Assembly: GCA_036429605.1 (NCBI GenBank)
Contig: JAVFKD010000015.1
Span: 1,883,421-1,947,420, forward strand
Direction: 5' to 3'
DNA: 64,000 bases
From: Cladobotryum mycophilum
Taxonomy: Eukaryota > Ascomycota > Sordariomycetes > Hypocreales > Hypocreaceae
Shown here: one piece after another, positions 34,196-47,008 of the stretch
Layout of the letters: each line of letters opens with the position of its first letter
How positions within the stretch are numbered: position 1 is the first letter of the stretch
Position numbers and translations under genes: made by a program
The notes under the pieces: model-generated
The model's database searches: none
The model's input: only the letters and a program-made list of their open reading frames with translations
Told to the model about the DNA's origin: nothing

Positions 34196-35873
34196 TCGGC
34201 GACTTTGTTCCTGACCTGTCTCGCTTCCACAGCATGATCTCGAGTTCTGCTTCTATACAACAACAACAACATCAAGGCCAACAACACTCCTCTCACGACC
34301 CCTCCGCCCCCGCCTATCGTTCCTCCAGCCGAAACCGACCCTCGTCTGCTGCTACTGCTGCTGCTGCTGCTGCCGCCGCCCCGCGATCTCACAAGCCAGA
34401 CACAGCCACACAACCTCAACTCCAACCCTCCTCTTCCTCTTCCGGTGCCAGTAGGCCGGCGCAACAGGGGCAGGGGCAAGTACTGGCTGGACAGTCTGGT
34501 GGTGTCCACTCAACCTCATCATCTACTGGCGGAGCCTCGCGATTCCCCTCCCCGCCTCCCTCGTCTTCTCCAACTGCTGCCCCCGGCCCTGCAGCCGTCG
34601 AACATGGGAGCAGTGCGTCCATGGCACCTCACATTGGAGACGGCGTCTCCTCGGCGGGTCGCGCCCAGACGAACCCCGCAGATAACAATGCTGCTCGACG
34701 GCAGCAACCATCACCCCCCGACGACTTCCAGATAGCCGCTCCGGGTCCAGGATCAGGGTCGTATCTAGTTGCGTCATCAGCCGCAAGTCAACGAATACCG
34801 CATCAAAACATTGTTCACCTTCGTGACCTTGCGCACATTGAGAGTCTCGTACAGGCCGACACAGTCAATGGCGGAGCCGGCACCGGCATTCTCCAGGACC
34901 CCCCGATGCACCAAGTCAAGTACGAGATTAGTGGCATGCCCATCGGCGATATTATCGAGATGGTGGCTGCCTTGTTGACCAAGATTACAACAACAAACGA
35001 CCTGCAGCACGATGCTATGCAGCGCAACGTTGCCCACCAGCAGCAGGCGAGCCAGAATGCCGACGCTGGTGGCAGCTCCCAGATGAGCCCTCTCAGCCAT
35101 TCCGTACTGGCTTTCCACGGCAAGAATGTACCTGCCATTACGATTCTAAGCTATCTTTCTCGAATACATAAATACTGTCCAACCACTTACGAGGTGTTTC
35201 TGAGCTTGCTGGTGTACTTTGATCGCATGACGGAGAGAGTCAACGACTTGGTGTTGAAGGGCGAGGAGGCTAAGAGACAAGCCACCCCGCGGTCGCGGAT
35301 TTCTCAATCTACGGCGCAACCCCAAGACACGCCGATGCGCGAGCTTAGCGAGACTCGAGGATCCGACGAAAGCGATTCGGACCTCGCAGATGATGACGAC
35401 GATGAGGATGAGGAAGACGATGACATGGTTGACTCGCCCGCCGCAGCAGGCCGCCGAGAAGTCGTGGCTTCAGCTGGGACTCTGGCTGTAGAGCATCCTG
35501 CTGCTAGTCCCTCGGCGACATACTTTGTGGTTGATAGCTTCAACATTCATCGACTCATTATTGCTGGAGTCACATGTGCTAGCAAGTTCTTCTCGGATGT
35601 CTTTTATACCAATTCAAGATATGCCAAGGTAAGCTCACCACGAACAAAGAATCCCCTCCTGTCTTTGCTTGCTCTCTTATGCTAACTTTCTGCTTCAAGG
35701 TTGGTGGGCTTCCTCTCGCAGAACTCAACCACTTGGAACTTCAATTCCTCGTGCTCAACGACTTTCGATTGGCCGTTCCAGTGGAAGACCTGGAGGCTTA
35801 TGCGACAATGCTGGTAGAGTTTTATGCACGAGAAGTGGTGGCACCAAAGAATGGGCGTCCAACTCCTCAGTAA
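34183..35873 (+). CDS. PHO80-like cyclin (PREG type), regulator of phosphate-signalling CDK
   Basis: Cyclin partner of a PHO85-type kinase; in fungi it represses the phosphate-starvation response. Exons 34183..35628 and 35700..35873 give 539 residues. The intron has a GTAAGC donor, a GCTAAC branch and a CAAG acceptor. Residues 1-230 are low in complexity (poly-Gln, poly-Ala, Ser/Pro). The PHO80 cyclin fold begins near 250 (MPIGDIIEMVAALLTKI) and continues with VPAITILSYLSRIHKYC. It is then interrupted by an insert of about 100 residues that includes a highly acidic stretch (about 400-415). It resumes at DSFNIHRLIIAGVTCASKF and FYTNSRYAKVGGLPLAELNHLELQFL. The intron interrupts YAK|VGG in the cyclin core. 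Both the long N-terminus and the acidic insert occur in filamentous relatives. MAAVIGDF was chosen as start because it is the first in-frame ATG. Confidence 0.9.
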
Positions 35874-36872
35874 GCATGACGTGGAGACAATGGTAGATGG
35901 CTTCATACGTGTAATGGGCCATGTTTATGAACACACCAAATTAGGCCATGTCAATGTCTGAGAGACGACGGTAGTTGGAATTGCTACAGGATAATATCTA
36001 CCTTGAGCATTGACAAACGCCTCGGCTCCCGCGGTCATGATATCATATGCATCACCGTGGACTATTCCCGATGTAGATGGCATGTGCATATTGAACGAGA
36101 TGAAGGAATAGGCAGCAGCACCCCCAGCGGATCGTGTCCCATGACTGCATAGATTACAAGGGTTTCCTGAGAAGGGTCCACGACGTGGGTCAGTCAATGA
36201 ACTAAACATGTGGGCTTTGGCCGCATTAGAGATGGGCTATTTAGGGCTTATCTGTAGGATGGGCTGTTGATAATTGTGACGCCGGTGGGCAGCTTTTGGG
36301 TTGCGTTTGCAGATGGACGATCCAGCTAGACGGGGCGGCCGCTCAGGCAGGCATGGAAGGGGTTTTACGAGGACGACGACCACACAGCAGAAGTGATAAG
36401 TGACGGATGAGACCATTGCAACGGCGCAGGCGGGGTTCGGCCGGACTTTTTTTCCATATTTTTTTCTGGTTTTTCTACTTCTTGCCTGTGTTTGTTTTTG
36501 ATGTGTTGGGTTCGGTTGGGAGGGGCGAGACTTATATTCTTGGAGGGAGACCTGATTATTACGCAAACATAGACATTTCTGATATGACATAGTAAAACAC
36601 GATGATGGTTTATACGATTCTAATGGAGATGGAGTTGGCGTTGAGTTGTCCTTGTGATGGCGGAGGATGAGTACGGAGATGGGTGCTAGGAGTAATCATG
36701 AAGTCTTAGAAGAGCTGGTAGAGTTGGCAGTACTAGTAGACGGAAGGACCGAAACAGACGGGATGTAATATGTCTGCGAGATGTGATGAATCGGCATTCT
36801 GTATCGTGTACATACGTACAGACTATGGACAAAGGGGGTAGGTAGGATTTGGTTTACATGTATGTCTCTGCC

Positions 36873-37039
36873 TTACCAATGGGTCTTACCACCATACGAG
36901 TAGTATTTCATGTAGGCGCTAGAAGCGATTGACACATCATTAATCGACGGCCGCAAGAACCCCCTCAGGGGAACGGTTCGATCCCTTTGCGTAGGATAGC
37001 GCGGGTGATCTGGAGCGTGGCTTCGCCCTTTTTTTCCAT
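36873..37039 (-). pseudogene. Possible 55-codon gene with one-base frameshift (weak)
   Basis: An ATG at 37039 in strong context (CACCATGG) opens a 24-codon frame (EATLQITRAILRKGIEPF) that stops at a TGA just after a C4 run (G4 at 36968-36971). In the next frame the sequence stays open and protein-like to a stop at 36873 (LRPSINDVSIASSAYMKYY). One added base would join them into 55 codons. There is no family match, and a short coincidence cannot be excluded. A GTAAGG donor-like site overlaps the final stop, so a further exon is possible. Confidence 0.25.
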
Positions 37040-39466
37040 GGTGCGAGAGAAAGTGAGAGAGAAACGAGAGACGGGGCGGGTGAGGTGTGAGCTGAGTTGA
37101 ATTGTGAGACATGATGACGAATAGAAATTGGCGGTAGAGACAAGACAAGGGAGTGAGATCGAGCCCGGTGTGGTGGGGAGCGGGACGGACGGGCGGGCGG
37201 AATAAGGGAAAAAAGAAGAAGAAAAGAGATGATTGTTGGGAGTGAGGTTGCAGTGACATTGGGGGGTTTGTTTTATGGATATGGAAGGGAGGTGAGATGT
37301 ATATCTAGACGAAATGAGTAAAGGAATATGTTGTGAGGTTATACTATGCGAGGGAGAGAAAGGGGATGAATATAGGTAAATGGGCGTATGGATACTTGGA
37401 ATAGTTGAAGCTCATGGACTTGGATGGAGCCGTGACCTGAACGGATTAGGACGGGACAAAACGTCAAAACACCACGGCGCTGGCTAAAGCGGCCGGACCA
37501 CAGCACCGGGCCCGGAGGAACGGGAAAACGGAGGGGGCCGGGAGATTTGACAGCAAGGGATGGGATGAGGCAGACTAGACTGGACTAGACGAGACGAAGA
37601 CGGAGAGTGCCGAAGCTAAGATGGGATGGGACACATGCATTTAACTTGTATGTAGGTGCTTTGGTAAAAGGTAGAGTATGTAGGCTGAACCAACGAATGA
37701 ATTCCTGTTTGAGGCTAGACAAGCAAGCATGTGTGTTTGACTCACTTGGAGAGGGAGGGGTGTGGATTTGAACTTGAGTTTTGTTTTTAGCACCGTTTGA
37801 ACGAAGGGAGGGACGTGTTGGCTGGGGGAGAGATGGGAGAACAAAGGGCGAAAGATGGGGGTGAAGATGAGGGTCTTGATTGGAAGGGCTGGGAGGGAAG
37901 ATGGGGATGGGATGGTGTGATGAGCTGGAATGAGATGTGTGGAATGACTTCCAGGTTGGGGATCAAAGTCTGCTCATTGGACAGACAAGGCAGAGCCGCA
38001 TGTGATATTGAGAACGTCCATGCATTGACCGATGACGAAGGGGGGAGGTTGGAGCATAGCAATTGGCCCAAAAGGCCTGCATATAAGTGCTTTTTTTCAT
38101 GTGACATGCCATGCGTATGCACGTTTGTGATGAAGCTCTTCATTTGGTGGCTTGAATAACGCCTTTTGATGGATATGCTTGCGGAGAGGGCTTGTTACTT
38201 TGGATGGAAGAGCTGTCGGCCGACAAAGAAAGCAATGATATGTGGGTGCTATTGCTGCTGCTGCTGCGAGTGGTGTGTTTCTTATTCGATGATTCGTATC
38301 TCAGTATCCTTGCAGGCCTGAGACTGCAGTCCATGCCTATGCCATGCCAATGCCACGCCCAGCCCAGCCAATCCATTTACATCCCCCCAGCACATGCAAT
38401 ACAATCTTCAAAGCCCGACACTGCCCACATTTCACCCTCTCCCTTGAACCACAAAAAAAAAGTCCTGTTATGATTTCTCACCTGAAGAAAAAAGGCTCAC
38501 AAGAAAAGAGAGCTCTCGGGGGAGGAAACATGCTCTCTGTCCCCCTGAGTTTTGACCCCCTCCCGCCCCTTAATATTAAATCCCACAAAAAAAAGACTTG
38601 TCTCTTTTTTCTTTCTTCTACAACCAACATACATAGACATTTCCCCTCTCTTTCTTGTTCTCATCTCAACCAACAACATCAGACACTTTCTTCTTTCTAC
38701 TCTCGGCGTGGTAGTAAGCCAATCATGGACCCCATACCCCCAGGATTTCCCGCATTGAGGTAGAAAAAGCGGGTAGACTGTCAAGGATTACCATCTTTGT
38801 ACAAGGGGAGGGGTGGGTAGCCAAGAAAAGGCGACGACTTTTTTCTTTTTTCTTGGTCCACTTGCCTGAGACACTGATCGATTTGGCCCCCAAGACGTGG
38901 TCCGATATATACATCTATATACTACTTATTATGTCTGAGAAATGACTTCATGCATAGAGACCCAACTTGTGAATAAAATCAGGGCTGCGAATGGAGGAGA
39001 GGGAGGGGCGTGCACATGAAATGCGTGTATTGAACTTTATGCTAGGGAGTGGACGGGTATTGATTAAACTGTTTACGGCTTCCCATGCCCCTTGGCTTTT
39101 TAAGGATGTCTCTTTAGGGAATCAGTAGGTGACCACATTGGGTACTAGACTCTGTTTCTTTTCCTAGAAGCTAACAACTACGCGAACGGTTTCTGTCTTG
39201 TTCGTAGGAGGTTTTCCTCCCCCTCCCTCCCTTGCGTTTATTCAGGTTCCAGCGAATCATACATGTTTAAGAAAAAAAAACAATGTAGCAATGTGGTAAT
39301 GCATGGCCCCGGAGTATTGTGGCGTGGGGGTGGGAAATGTGTCTCTGGGCGGCGCTTGGTTTGATTGGAGAATGTTCGTATAAGTCTCACTACTTGCACG
39401 ATCGGTAGGACTAGGGTAGAGTAGAGGAGGAGGAGGAGGGACAGAGAGACAAAGACAGAGAGGTAG

Positions 39467-39473
39467 ACACACA

Positions 39474-39511
<38 letters not shown>
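39467..39511. repeat. Compound (AC)n(AG)n microsatellite
   Basis: About 12 AC units followed directly by about 10 AG units. Confidence 0.9.
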
Positions 39512-40358
39512 CATGCAAACACAGTCTAGAAGCCAGAGCGCCAAGATGCAGAATGCAAAACGGATATTTTGATCAAACAAAACTCAAACTACCATTCCCA
39601 CCATTCCCCAATAGACCCTTCGTCGTTGATCGACACCCCATCAAAAGACCAAGATAGGACGAGACATGGCATGACTTCGTTAAACCACCCGCATCCTCTT
39701 GATGCATTTGTATCCAGCCATCTCGGTTTAGATAGTTGAATCCCCCTCCCCGGGCCGTGACATGCCAAACCAAAAAAGAAACCCAACAAAGCATCATGAA
39801 CAGAAAGAAAAAAACGCCAATGTCCCACCCCAAAGGAGCCCAATTACTCCGAGACCGTATCCCCTTTCCAGTAGTTTACCCCCAATACATTGGAATCATA
39901 ATACAAACGCCCACACACGCCCCTTGCTCATGACAATGAAACGTCAGGGAGGGCGAGAAAAAAAAGTCAAGAACCAACATGCAAAACATGAGAGAGAAAA
40001 AATAATAAACGAAACGATGGGGATCCCCCAGAAAGAGACAGGGTGAATGAGAGGAAAAGAGAGAAAAAGAGAGATGGGAGGGGGCAACCAGAGACAAAAC
40101 GTCCATGACGGGCAAGACACGCATCGCGCCGCCTTGTGTCTCACTTCTCGTGGCCGGCGTCTTCTTCTCCTCCCTTGTTCTTCAAGCCACACCTAGTATG
40201 GTCGCCTCGAACCGGACCTCTTTTTTCTCCACACGCCTTCTTTTTTCTCTCTTGGTCTTTGACCATGACCAGCTGGAATAGCAAGGAAGGAGGAGGGACC
40301 CCCAAATTTCCGCATCACCTCATCATCAGTGTTTTCAGTGGAGGAGGGGGTTTCCCCT

Positions 40359-41616
40359 TCACAGTCTGGCCCTCGGCCTCTGCGACCTCCCATGCAAAGC
40401 AACCACCTCCTCCCACGTCTCTACCGGCTCCTCAAAGCTCAGCTCCGCATCCTCCATCTTCATCCCCACCTGCCACCTTCCCAAGCCCGGCCAGAAATTC
40501 TCGTACGACCCCGTCACCCTCCCGTACTCGTCCCGCTGCGCAATGTCGAACCAGCCCAGCGCGGTGCGCCGGCAGTACTGCTGGGGCACGAGGCTGCACC
40601 AGCGGCGACCCGTGCCGGGGAGCTCGCCCTGGCTGCCCGAGCCCGCGGGGAGCGGGGGCATGACGAGCGTGCTGTCAAAGCCGAGGTAGTTCACCCACCG
40701 CGTGGCGAAGGGGAACCGGGGAGCATAGCGCATGGGCTTGAAGGTGCCCTGGAAGAAGGGCACGGAGCTGGCCTGGGACTCGTTGAGGTCGCCCGACATG
40801 TCGTGGGGGAAGACCTTGACGGTAGTGGAGCCGTCGGGGGAGTCTTGCCAGTCGAACCTGGCGAGATGCTTGGGGACGTTCCAATCTAATAGAAATCTAT
40901 ATTAGATGATGATTCGTGATAATTGCCAAAGGAGTAAGAAGGAAAATAAGAAAAAGGGGGTGACGCACTTAGTCTTCCATTGTAACAAGTATGTTTCTGC
41001 GAGACGTATATCCTAGAAATCTTGGGATTCCTACCCGTCTTCTTCTTCCCGCTGGGATCCTCCCTCGTCCAGTCAAAGTTTCCCGGCACGACCAAGAGTT
41101 CGTCGTACGGTCCCACGGGAGAGTCCTTGTACCTCAGGATCTGGACCATGCCCAGACCACCGACAGGCTTGCTTGCCTCTGAGGTGGCGAAGCTAGACTG
41201 GGCTTCGAGGGGGAGTAGACATAGTCCTTTGGCATGGAGCGGGCCCTGGACCCGGAGGTCCAGAAGCTGAAGAAGTAGACGTCACCTCTGAGGACCCATG
41301 GAGCGGGGACAAAGGGAATGGGATCGACGACAGAGGGTGGGGGTGCGGTGGTGATGTTTTCTTTTTCTTCTTCAATTTCAGGGTAGTGATGAAGGGGTTC
41401 GGGGAGGCTTGTTGATGATGATGATGTGGGGGAGGAGATTGTAGACACTGAGGAAGCATCCCAGGACTCTTGTCCTTGGGAGAGAGGAGAGCCAACACTC
41501 TCCTCCCCGTGGCTCTGTTGGTGGCGTTCCATGTTGGAAACAGAAGTGTTTAAGCCTTGTAGGTTGGGTTTGACCTTGGAGGTCTTTTCCTCTGTGAGGT
41601 TGGGTGTTTGATACAT
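40359..41616 (-). pseudogene. Acetoacetate-decarboxylase-like protein, frame broken in a C5 run
   Basis: Exons 41616..40969 and 40885..40359; with one added base the product has about 391 residues. The intron has a GTGCGT donor and a TATTAG acceptor and joins ...CYNGRL to NWNVPKHLARFDW in frame. Blocks such as PAPWVLRGDVYFFSFW, GMVQILRYKDSPVGPYDELL, KISRIYVSQKHTCYNGR, FPFATRWVNYLG and GWFDIAQRDEYGRVTG match a conserved fungal family with an acetoacetate-decarboxylase-like beta-barrel. I do not see a confidently assignable catalytic Lys, so the enzyme activity is open. The first 100 residues are Ser/Pro/Glu-rich and disordered. The frame shifts in the C5 run (G5 at 41209-41213), after DYVYSP; everything downstream is well conserved in the other frame. 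The frame upstream of 41616 has only a TTG, so the first ATG was taken. Confidence 0.75.
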
Positions 41617-42142
41617 GATGGGTATGAACGATGTGTGTGTGTTGGTCTTGCTCAAGTTGTAGCGTCATGAGATGGATGTTGGCCAAAGAACGGCGAGGAC
41701 TGCTTGGGTATAAATAGACAATGAAGGAAGTGTGTGGAGCGAGATGAATGAAATGGCCTGATGGGGGCTGTATAATGGGTAGTTGATGAGCGGGATGAGC
41801 GGGATGGGGGGAGGTAAGGGAGGGAGAGCAGGTGTCTGCCGTCTGTGACAGCGTGGGATATCTCATTGTTCGGAAAAGGTATAGACACGCATGGAATGAT
41901 GGAGTCTACCAAGTCATCGGGTCCAAGATGATGGGATACCGAATCGCGAATGTCACTCTGAAGGGGGGGGGGGCGAATCAAGAAGGCCAATTTACCGTCT
42001 CAGCCGGAGAAATGAAGGCAGTCAATAAAGTACGAGAAAGTATTGGTTACCAACCTATACATGACCTTTTAGGTGATGTTATTATGTGGGAACTTGGGGA
42101 TACCGAACGCTCACCGGCGGGCTTAGTATGATACCAGCCCGT

Positions 42143-42210
42143 CTCTGTATGCGTGTTGGTGTATGTCTGTATGCGTGTTGGTGTATGTCTGTATGCGTGT
42201 ATGTATGTAG
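42143..42210. repeat. 22-bp minisatellite, about three units
   Basis: The unit CTGTATGCGTGTTGGTGTAT plus GT recurs at about 42144 and 42166, followed by a partial third copy at about 42188. It ends in GTATGTATGTAG. Confidence 0.8.
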
Positions 42211-43423
42211 CATCTGGGGCAAGACAAGCCGTGATGGCTCCATCCCTGGGCTGGGCCAAGACGATAATAGTAAAAAAGATGCGGACCAACGGCTACCGGT
42301 TTAAGGTTGGCTCAAGGCAAGGGACTATTGGAACGACGTCGGCACGGATGTATTGGTACCCCGGGGGGGAGGGAAGAGAAAAAGAAGAGAGTAAATGAGG
42401 TATACATGTGGTGGATGTAGGCTCATCTGCATGTATGCCAATGCCAGTGTCATGTAGCATGAGAGTAATAGCTGCAGACCCTTGGTCGAATGACCTCGTG
42501 GCGGATCTATATGCACGCGGCTGACGTATCATATGAGGGCGTTTGAACGATGGGAAAATCTCGGTGACCAATGCATGTGCATCGGGTAAGGACATGAAAT
42601 GCAATCAAGTAAACACGAATGACAAACGGGCGATAATGAGCGCCATTGTGGATATGGAGAAAAGAAAAAGAGGTGCAGTATCCATCGATTGGTGTATCGT
42701 ACAAGGGAACTGAAGGGGGAGGGGGTCATTGCTTTCTACGATCCAGCACACCCTATGCACATACCCGAACAGGTGCCTTTTGCTAATGCTCTACTACGCC
42801 CTTTAGCAGTCACTGGTGACGGAATGACACATGGTATAGATGAATGCAGACCTGAGCTACAGCAGCACTAGAGAGAGGATTAAAGGTAGGGAGGGGAAGA
42901 GTATATGGTTAATGGTCTGACCTGCGGACCACCGTCCACTTATCCCTCCCTTTTTGTCTCGGACTTGATTCTCCCTCAGGACCGTTTTTTAATCCACTCC
43001 AGCGCCTCAAGGGTTCGACATTTCATTGGTGGGATCCTCTATTTAGGCATGGCTTTTTTGTTTTGTTTGAGACTCTACTGGCATTTATTTGCCAAGCGGA
43101 CATGGGAAGGATGCACATGGGAGGGGGGACCGGTTATGGCAGTATGCAGCAAAAGCAGCCGCACGCAAGAGGAAGAAGAACCCCATCCATGACGAGATCC
43201 GAACCCGATTTGCTCCATCTAACAGCAACTTTGCTTTTTTCCTTTCTTTTACTTGATAAGTCTGACAAAGAAGAAATATACGCCTATCGACGGCCTTTGG
43301 GGGGGGGGTTCCACATCCGTACAAGTTGTTCCCGGGCCGTTGCTTGCTGCATGTCTTAGTTGATTGGGCATCGACAGTCGATGTCCGTATGCTACCCTCC
43401 TCTCCTCATGTACCTACACACAA

Positions 43424-43478
43424 GAAAGAGAGCGAGCGAGCGAGAGAGAGAGAGAGAGAGAGAGAACGAGAGAGAAAG
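43424..43478. repeat. GA-rich microsatellite
   Basis: GAGCGAGCGAGC followed by an uninterrupted (GA)n run and further GA-rich sequence. A second purine-rich block lies at about 43700-43765. Confidence 0.85.
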
Positions 43479-46400
43479 GAAGAAAGGACAGACATTGTGT
43501 GGGTCTTGCCAGATGTATCGTAGCATTTCTCTTACCAGGCCCATGCGGGTGGAAGGGGCATGGATTGGATTATGTGAGTTTGAGGGTCTTACATGGGGAG
43601 GGGAGTGGGAAGTGGGGGAGTGGAGATGGAGGGTACCCGGCCGTGTTTCTATGATGTAAAACGCAAAAAAGGCTTGGCGGTATGGCAACCAGGTACTGCA
43701 TGGAGAGAGCATGGAGAAAGAGAGAGACAGAGAGAGAGGGAAAGGAAACAAGGAGAAACAGGTCAGGGCGGTGTGTGGCGCCTCAGACATGCCAAAGGGC
43801 TGGGGCTGGGATAGACTGGGCAAGGAGGGGAGAGGAAGGGAAGGGAAGGGAAAGGCAACAAGCTTTCCAGGGACGGGGCAGATGGGAAAGCAAGGGAGGC
43901 GTTTTTAATGTTGTGTAAGTCTGTTGGTGGTGTAGAAATGAGCTGTCACTTGCAGGACGGTTCCTCGCGTGGTGGCTTCATGGAAACTGGGCCGTTTCTT
44001 CTCTACATGGTTGTTGATGTAATATTACTCATACTGTGTGTGGTATAGAAGACTACCTATGTTTCTTTAGACTTTTCGACACAAACCGTCTTTGTTGATG
44101 TACTCGGACAGCTTCAATTCCCCATGGTCAAAAAAGGGTTGCACAAGGGCTACAGTAAATCAACAATAGACCCCGAGAAACCAGAAAGACACTCCCCCGT
44201 GGTCTCAATTCCCCAATTACTTTGCTCCATGGACTTTCCCCCTAACGGACATCTGCCCTCTTCCCAAGGCCTATGAACCAAACCAAAAAAAATGATGGTT
44301 GCTAGGGTAGGGTGTGTGTGTGTGCCCGCCCGCCATCCATGTTTCACAGCTACTGCAAGTCAGCACTTAACATGTGTGCCACATCCGAGACCTCGGTACC
44401 CCAGGGGCCAGCCCATTTTCCTTTTCTCAAGTTTGAATTGGCTGGCGGGGGAGGGGTTTGGGATTGAGGATCTGATCAATATTGGCCAGCCATTTTGATC
44501 GTACAAGTTCATTTTTCCTCTCCCTTGGACGGGTGGAGCATTGGATAAGTCCTAGAGAGCCTCAAACTTCCTCCCTTCTTTCTGATATAGTTTAGTCCGG
44601 TATAGTGTTCCATGACGATGATAATGATGACCAAGTCAAGATGGGCATCCATTCATCTATCTATACCCCCATGTTTGACTTGACAATGAAGAATTTACCC
44701 AACTAACCTTGATGTTTTCAAGCCGTGTTACCTCCAAAGACGGATAAATCTTCCTACTCCGTAAACTGACACCAGATTCACCTTTTTCCAATTCCCAGGG
44801 CTTCGGACATGCCGAACTCTCCGCCTTGGATAGTAATCACCCCCATCTTCACCTTTTTTGTTTTACCGTGTTACTCCCATCATCTAATGCGGGATGCTCC
44901 ATCAGAAAACATGACATTCTCTAATCAAGCACGCATACCGTGGTCCAACAGAGACAAAACTGTCCTGCATCCTTATTGCAAGGCGCCTAGCTAGGTAACA
45001 CAGCGACAATAGTATGCGCCCTCCCGCTCTCCACTTACTCCCATGTTCGTTGCGGTGGGAGACTCTGTTGTGTATGCTGATATTGCCCTCTTGATCTCTT
45101 GATGGCCTACCATGCTCGTATACTACCTACCTACCAAGGGGGAGTCCAAAACACATCGCTTACCTACCCCTTTACAAACCCTTTTCCTCTACAAGTTCCA
45201 ACATCGATTCGTGCCAAAGGGCCAAATCTCAGAGACAAGAACAGAACCGCAGATAAATTAATCCTGGAATTCTCATTTGCACAAGAAATGTTTTCCGCCT
45301 AGTTCATCACCCGTACCATGAACGGCTGCCTGCATATTCAACATCCCGTGGGACCATATATACATGCAGCTTACACGGGCGTAACCAACAGCCCTCCTCT
45401 TTTCTCATCCATCACCAAGTTAAAACCGGAGTAATTAATTCACCTTTAATATCCCGATGTACACTGGGGGAGAAGGAAGAAAAAGCCTCCTCAATGTCGC
45501 ATCCCGTGTTTCCCTCTCCTCCTTACCTCTACTAATCAGAGAGAGAAAAGACATCACTGCGGTAGGGTAGGGACAGGTGACCTCTTCACCTTTGCGCGGC
45601 TGAACCTGATCTCGTTCTTCCCAGGCTGCTTCTTTTTCCAAGACACTTCTCCCTCCCCCTCAAAAAATGTCTTACCATGCCATCATATTCCAACACTAGA
45701 ACCAAACTCACGAGAGAGTCAGAAAAAAAGGGTTCAGTTTTCCAAGGAACTGAAAGACGCCATGCTCAGAGGGGAAACATTCCCTAAGAAAAACCCAACC
45801 CCATACTCTCTTTAGATCCCCCTCGCAAACAGGCGAAACATGCATCCAAAGGTTTTCCCCCAACAAGACTAGATTCCACGACAAGAACCATGAAATGGTT
45901 TTTTCTTTCTTTCTGTGATTCCATCTTTCCCCGTTTTCCGTTTAAAAGCGTTTCCCGCTCCGCTCCTCCATTTCCCCGTCGCAGAAACCTGTCCATCCAT
46001 CGTGCGATGTCCTCTCGCATGACCCATGGCCTGCGAGAAAAATACAACTCTCCTCCTCCCTCTCTCACTAGGACTTTCAGCTTCTCTCTTTTTTTTTGTC
46101 TCTATGATCTCGTTATAAGGCCGACCACGTATCCCCCATATAGTCCCTAAAGATGCATGTCGTAGACAAGAAAAATGGTTGCTTTCGCTGTGCATGGAAG
46201 CGGACAGCTCATCTCACCATCTCGCCTTGTGATATGGAATCATAGTTGAACATAATTAGCTTCCCTTTTGCTTCATTGAGACTTTGCCCATTTTGGTACT
46301 CCTAGACTACATGAAACCCAGCTCATCATTTACATCATCACCATTGTAGAAATATTGACCCCCGTCTCTCTTTTACCATTTAGCCGCAATAACCCTCACC

Positions 46401-47008
46401 ACGACACTACCCTCATTTTCGATGACACGACGTCTTATGAACAGCATTTCACACCGAGTATGCACCTCTTCTGTCGATACGACATCATGCATAGTAATCG
46501 TATTTTCTGTAGGAGATTCCGCTTTGTGCTAGAATACTGACTGAGGCGCGACGCTGGCTCGTCCCTCAACTCCTTCACCTCCTCTACCTAACACGACCTT
46601 GCTTTTTGGATCAACGTGGATGAAGGATATCAGCCTCGATGGAAATTCCACTCGTCATGTGTAGAGAATATTTGTTCATATGGGGGATCTCGTTTCATCG
46701 CCATGTAGACTGTCCTTTGTCGCTTCCACGATCGTCCCCACCCCCATCAAGTGGTCTTTTATATGCTAGTTCCATTTGTAGATTATATACCCTTGGAACA
46801 GTTCAAAGAGAGTACAAGTCTCTATTTAGGCTAATCATCTCAACCTCGGTTTGGCTAGCTTCTCACGGAAAGTGTAGGACCACTCCGAGCAATGTCTTAA
46901 TGGTGTCTCCCTCTTTACATCCAAGAAATGATACGCATTAGTATACCCAAGGGAGAGCTCAAAATGCTTCCATAGAGTTGACCAGATGTTGCCCTTTTGT
47001 AATCACTC

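Larger units (their letters stand above)
35874..40358. other. Long region between convergent genes
   Basis: About 4.5 kb between two convergent 3' ends, unusually long for such a spacer. A weak candidate for a short minus-strand gene is listed at 36873-37039. There are strand-biased purine/pyrimidine tracts (about 37-40 kb) and a compound CA/GA microsatellite at about 39467-39511. No RNA gene recognised. Confidence 0.4.
41617..47008. other. 5.4 kb region without recognisable genes
   Basis: Upstream of the decarboxylase-like gene and downstream of the NLR. It contains a 22-bp minisatellite (about 42143-42210), a GA-rich microsatellite (about 43424-43478) and long purine- or pyrimidine-biased stretches. 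All frames are under 145 codons, low in complexity and without motifs. No tRNA-like cloverleaf was recognised by eye. Confidence 0.4.

Noticed and set aside
40136..40889. Long plus-strand frames over the decarboxylase-like gene
   Set aside because: Antisense shadows of GC-rich coding sequence that is clearly conserved on the minus strand.
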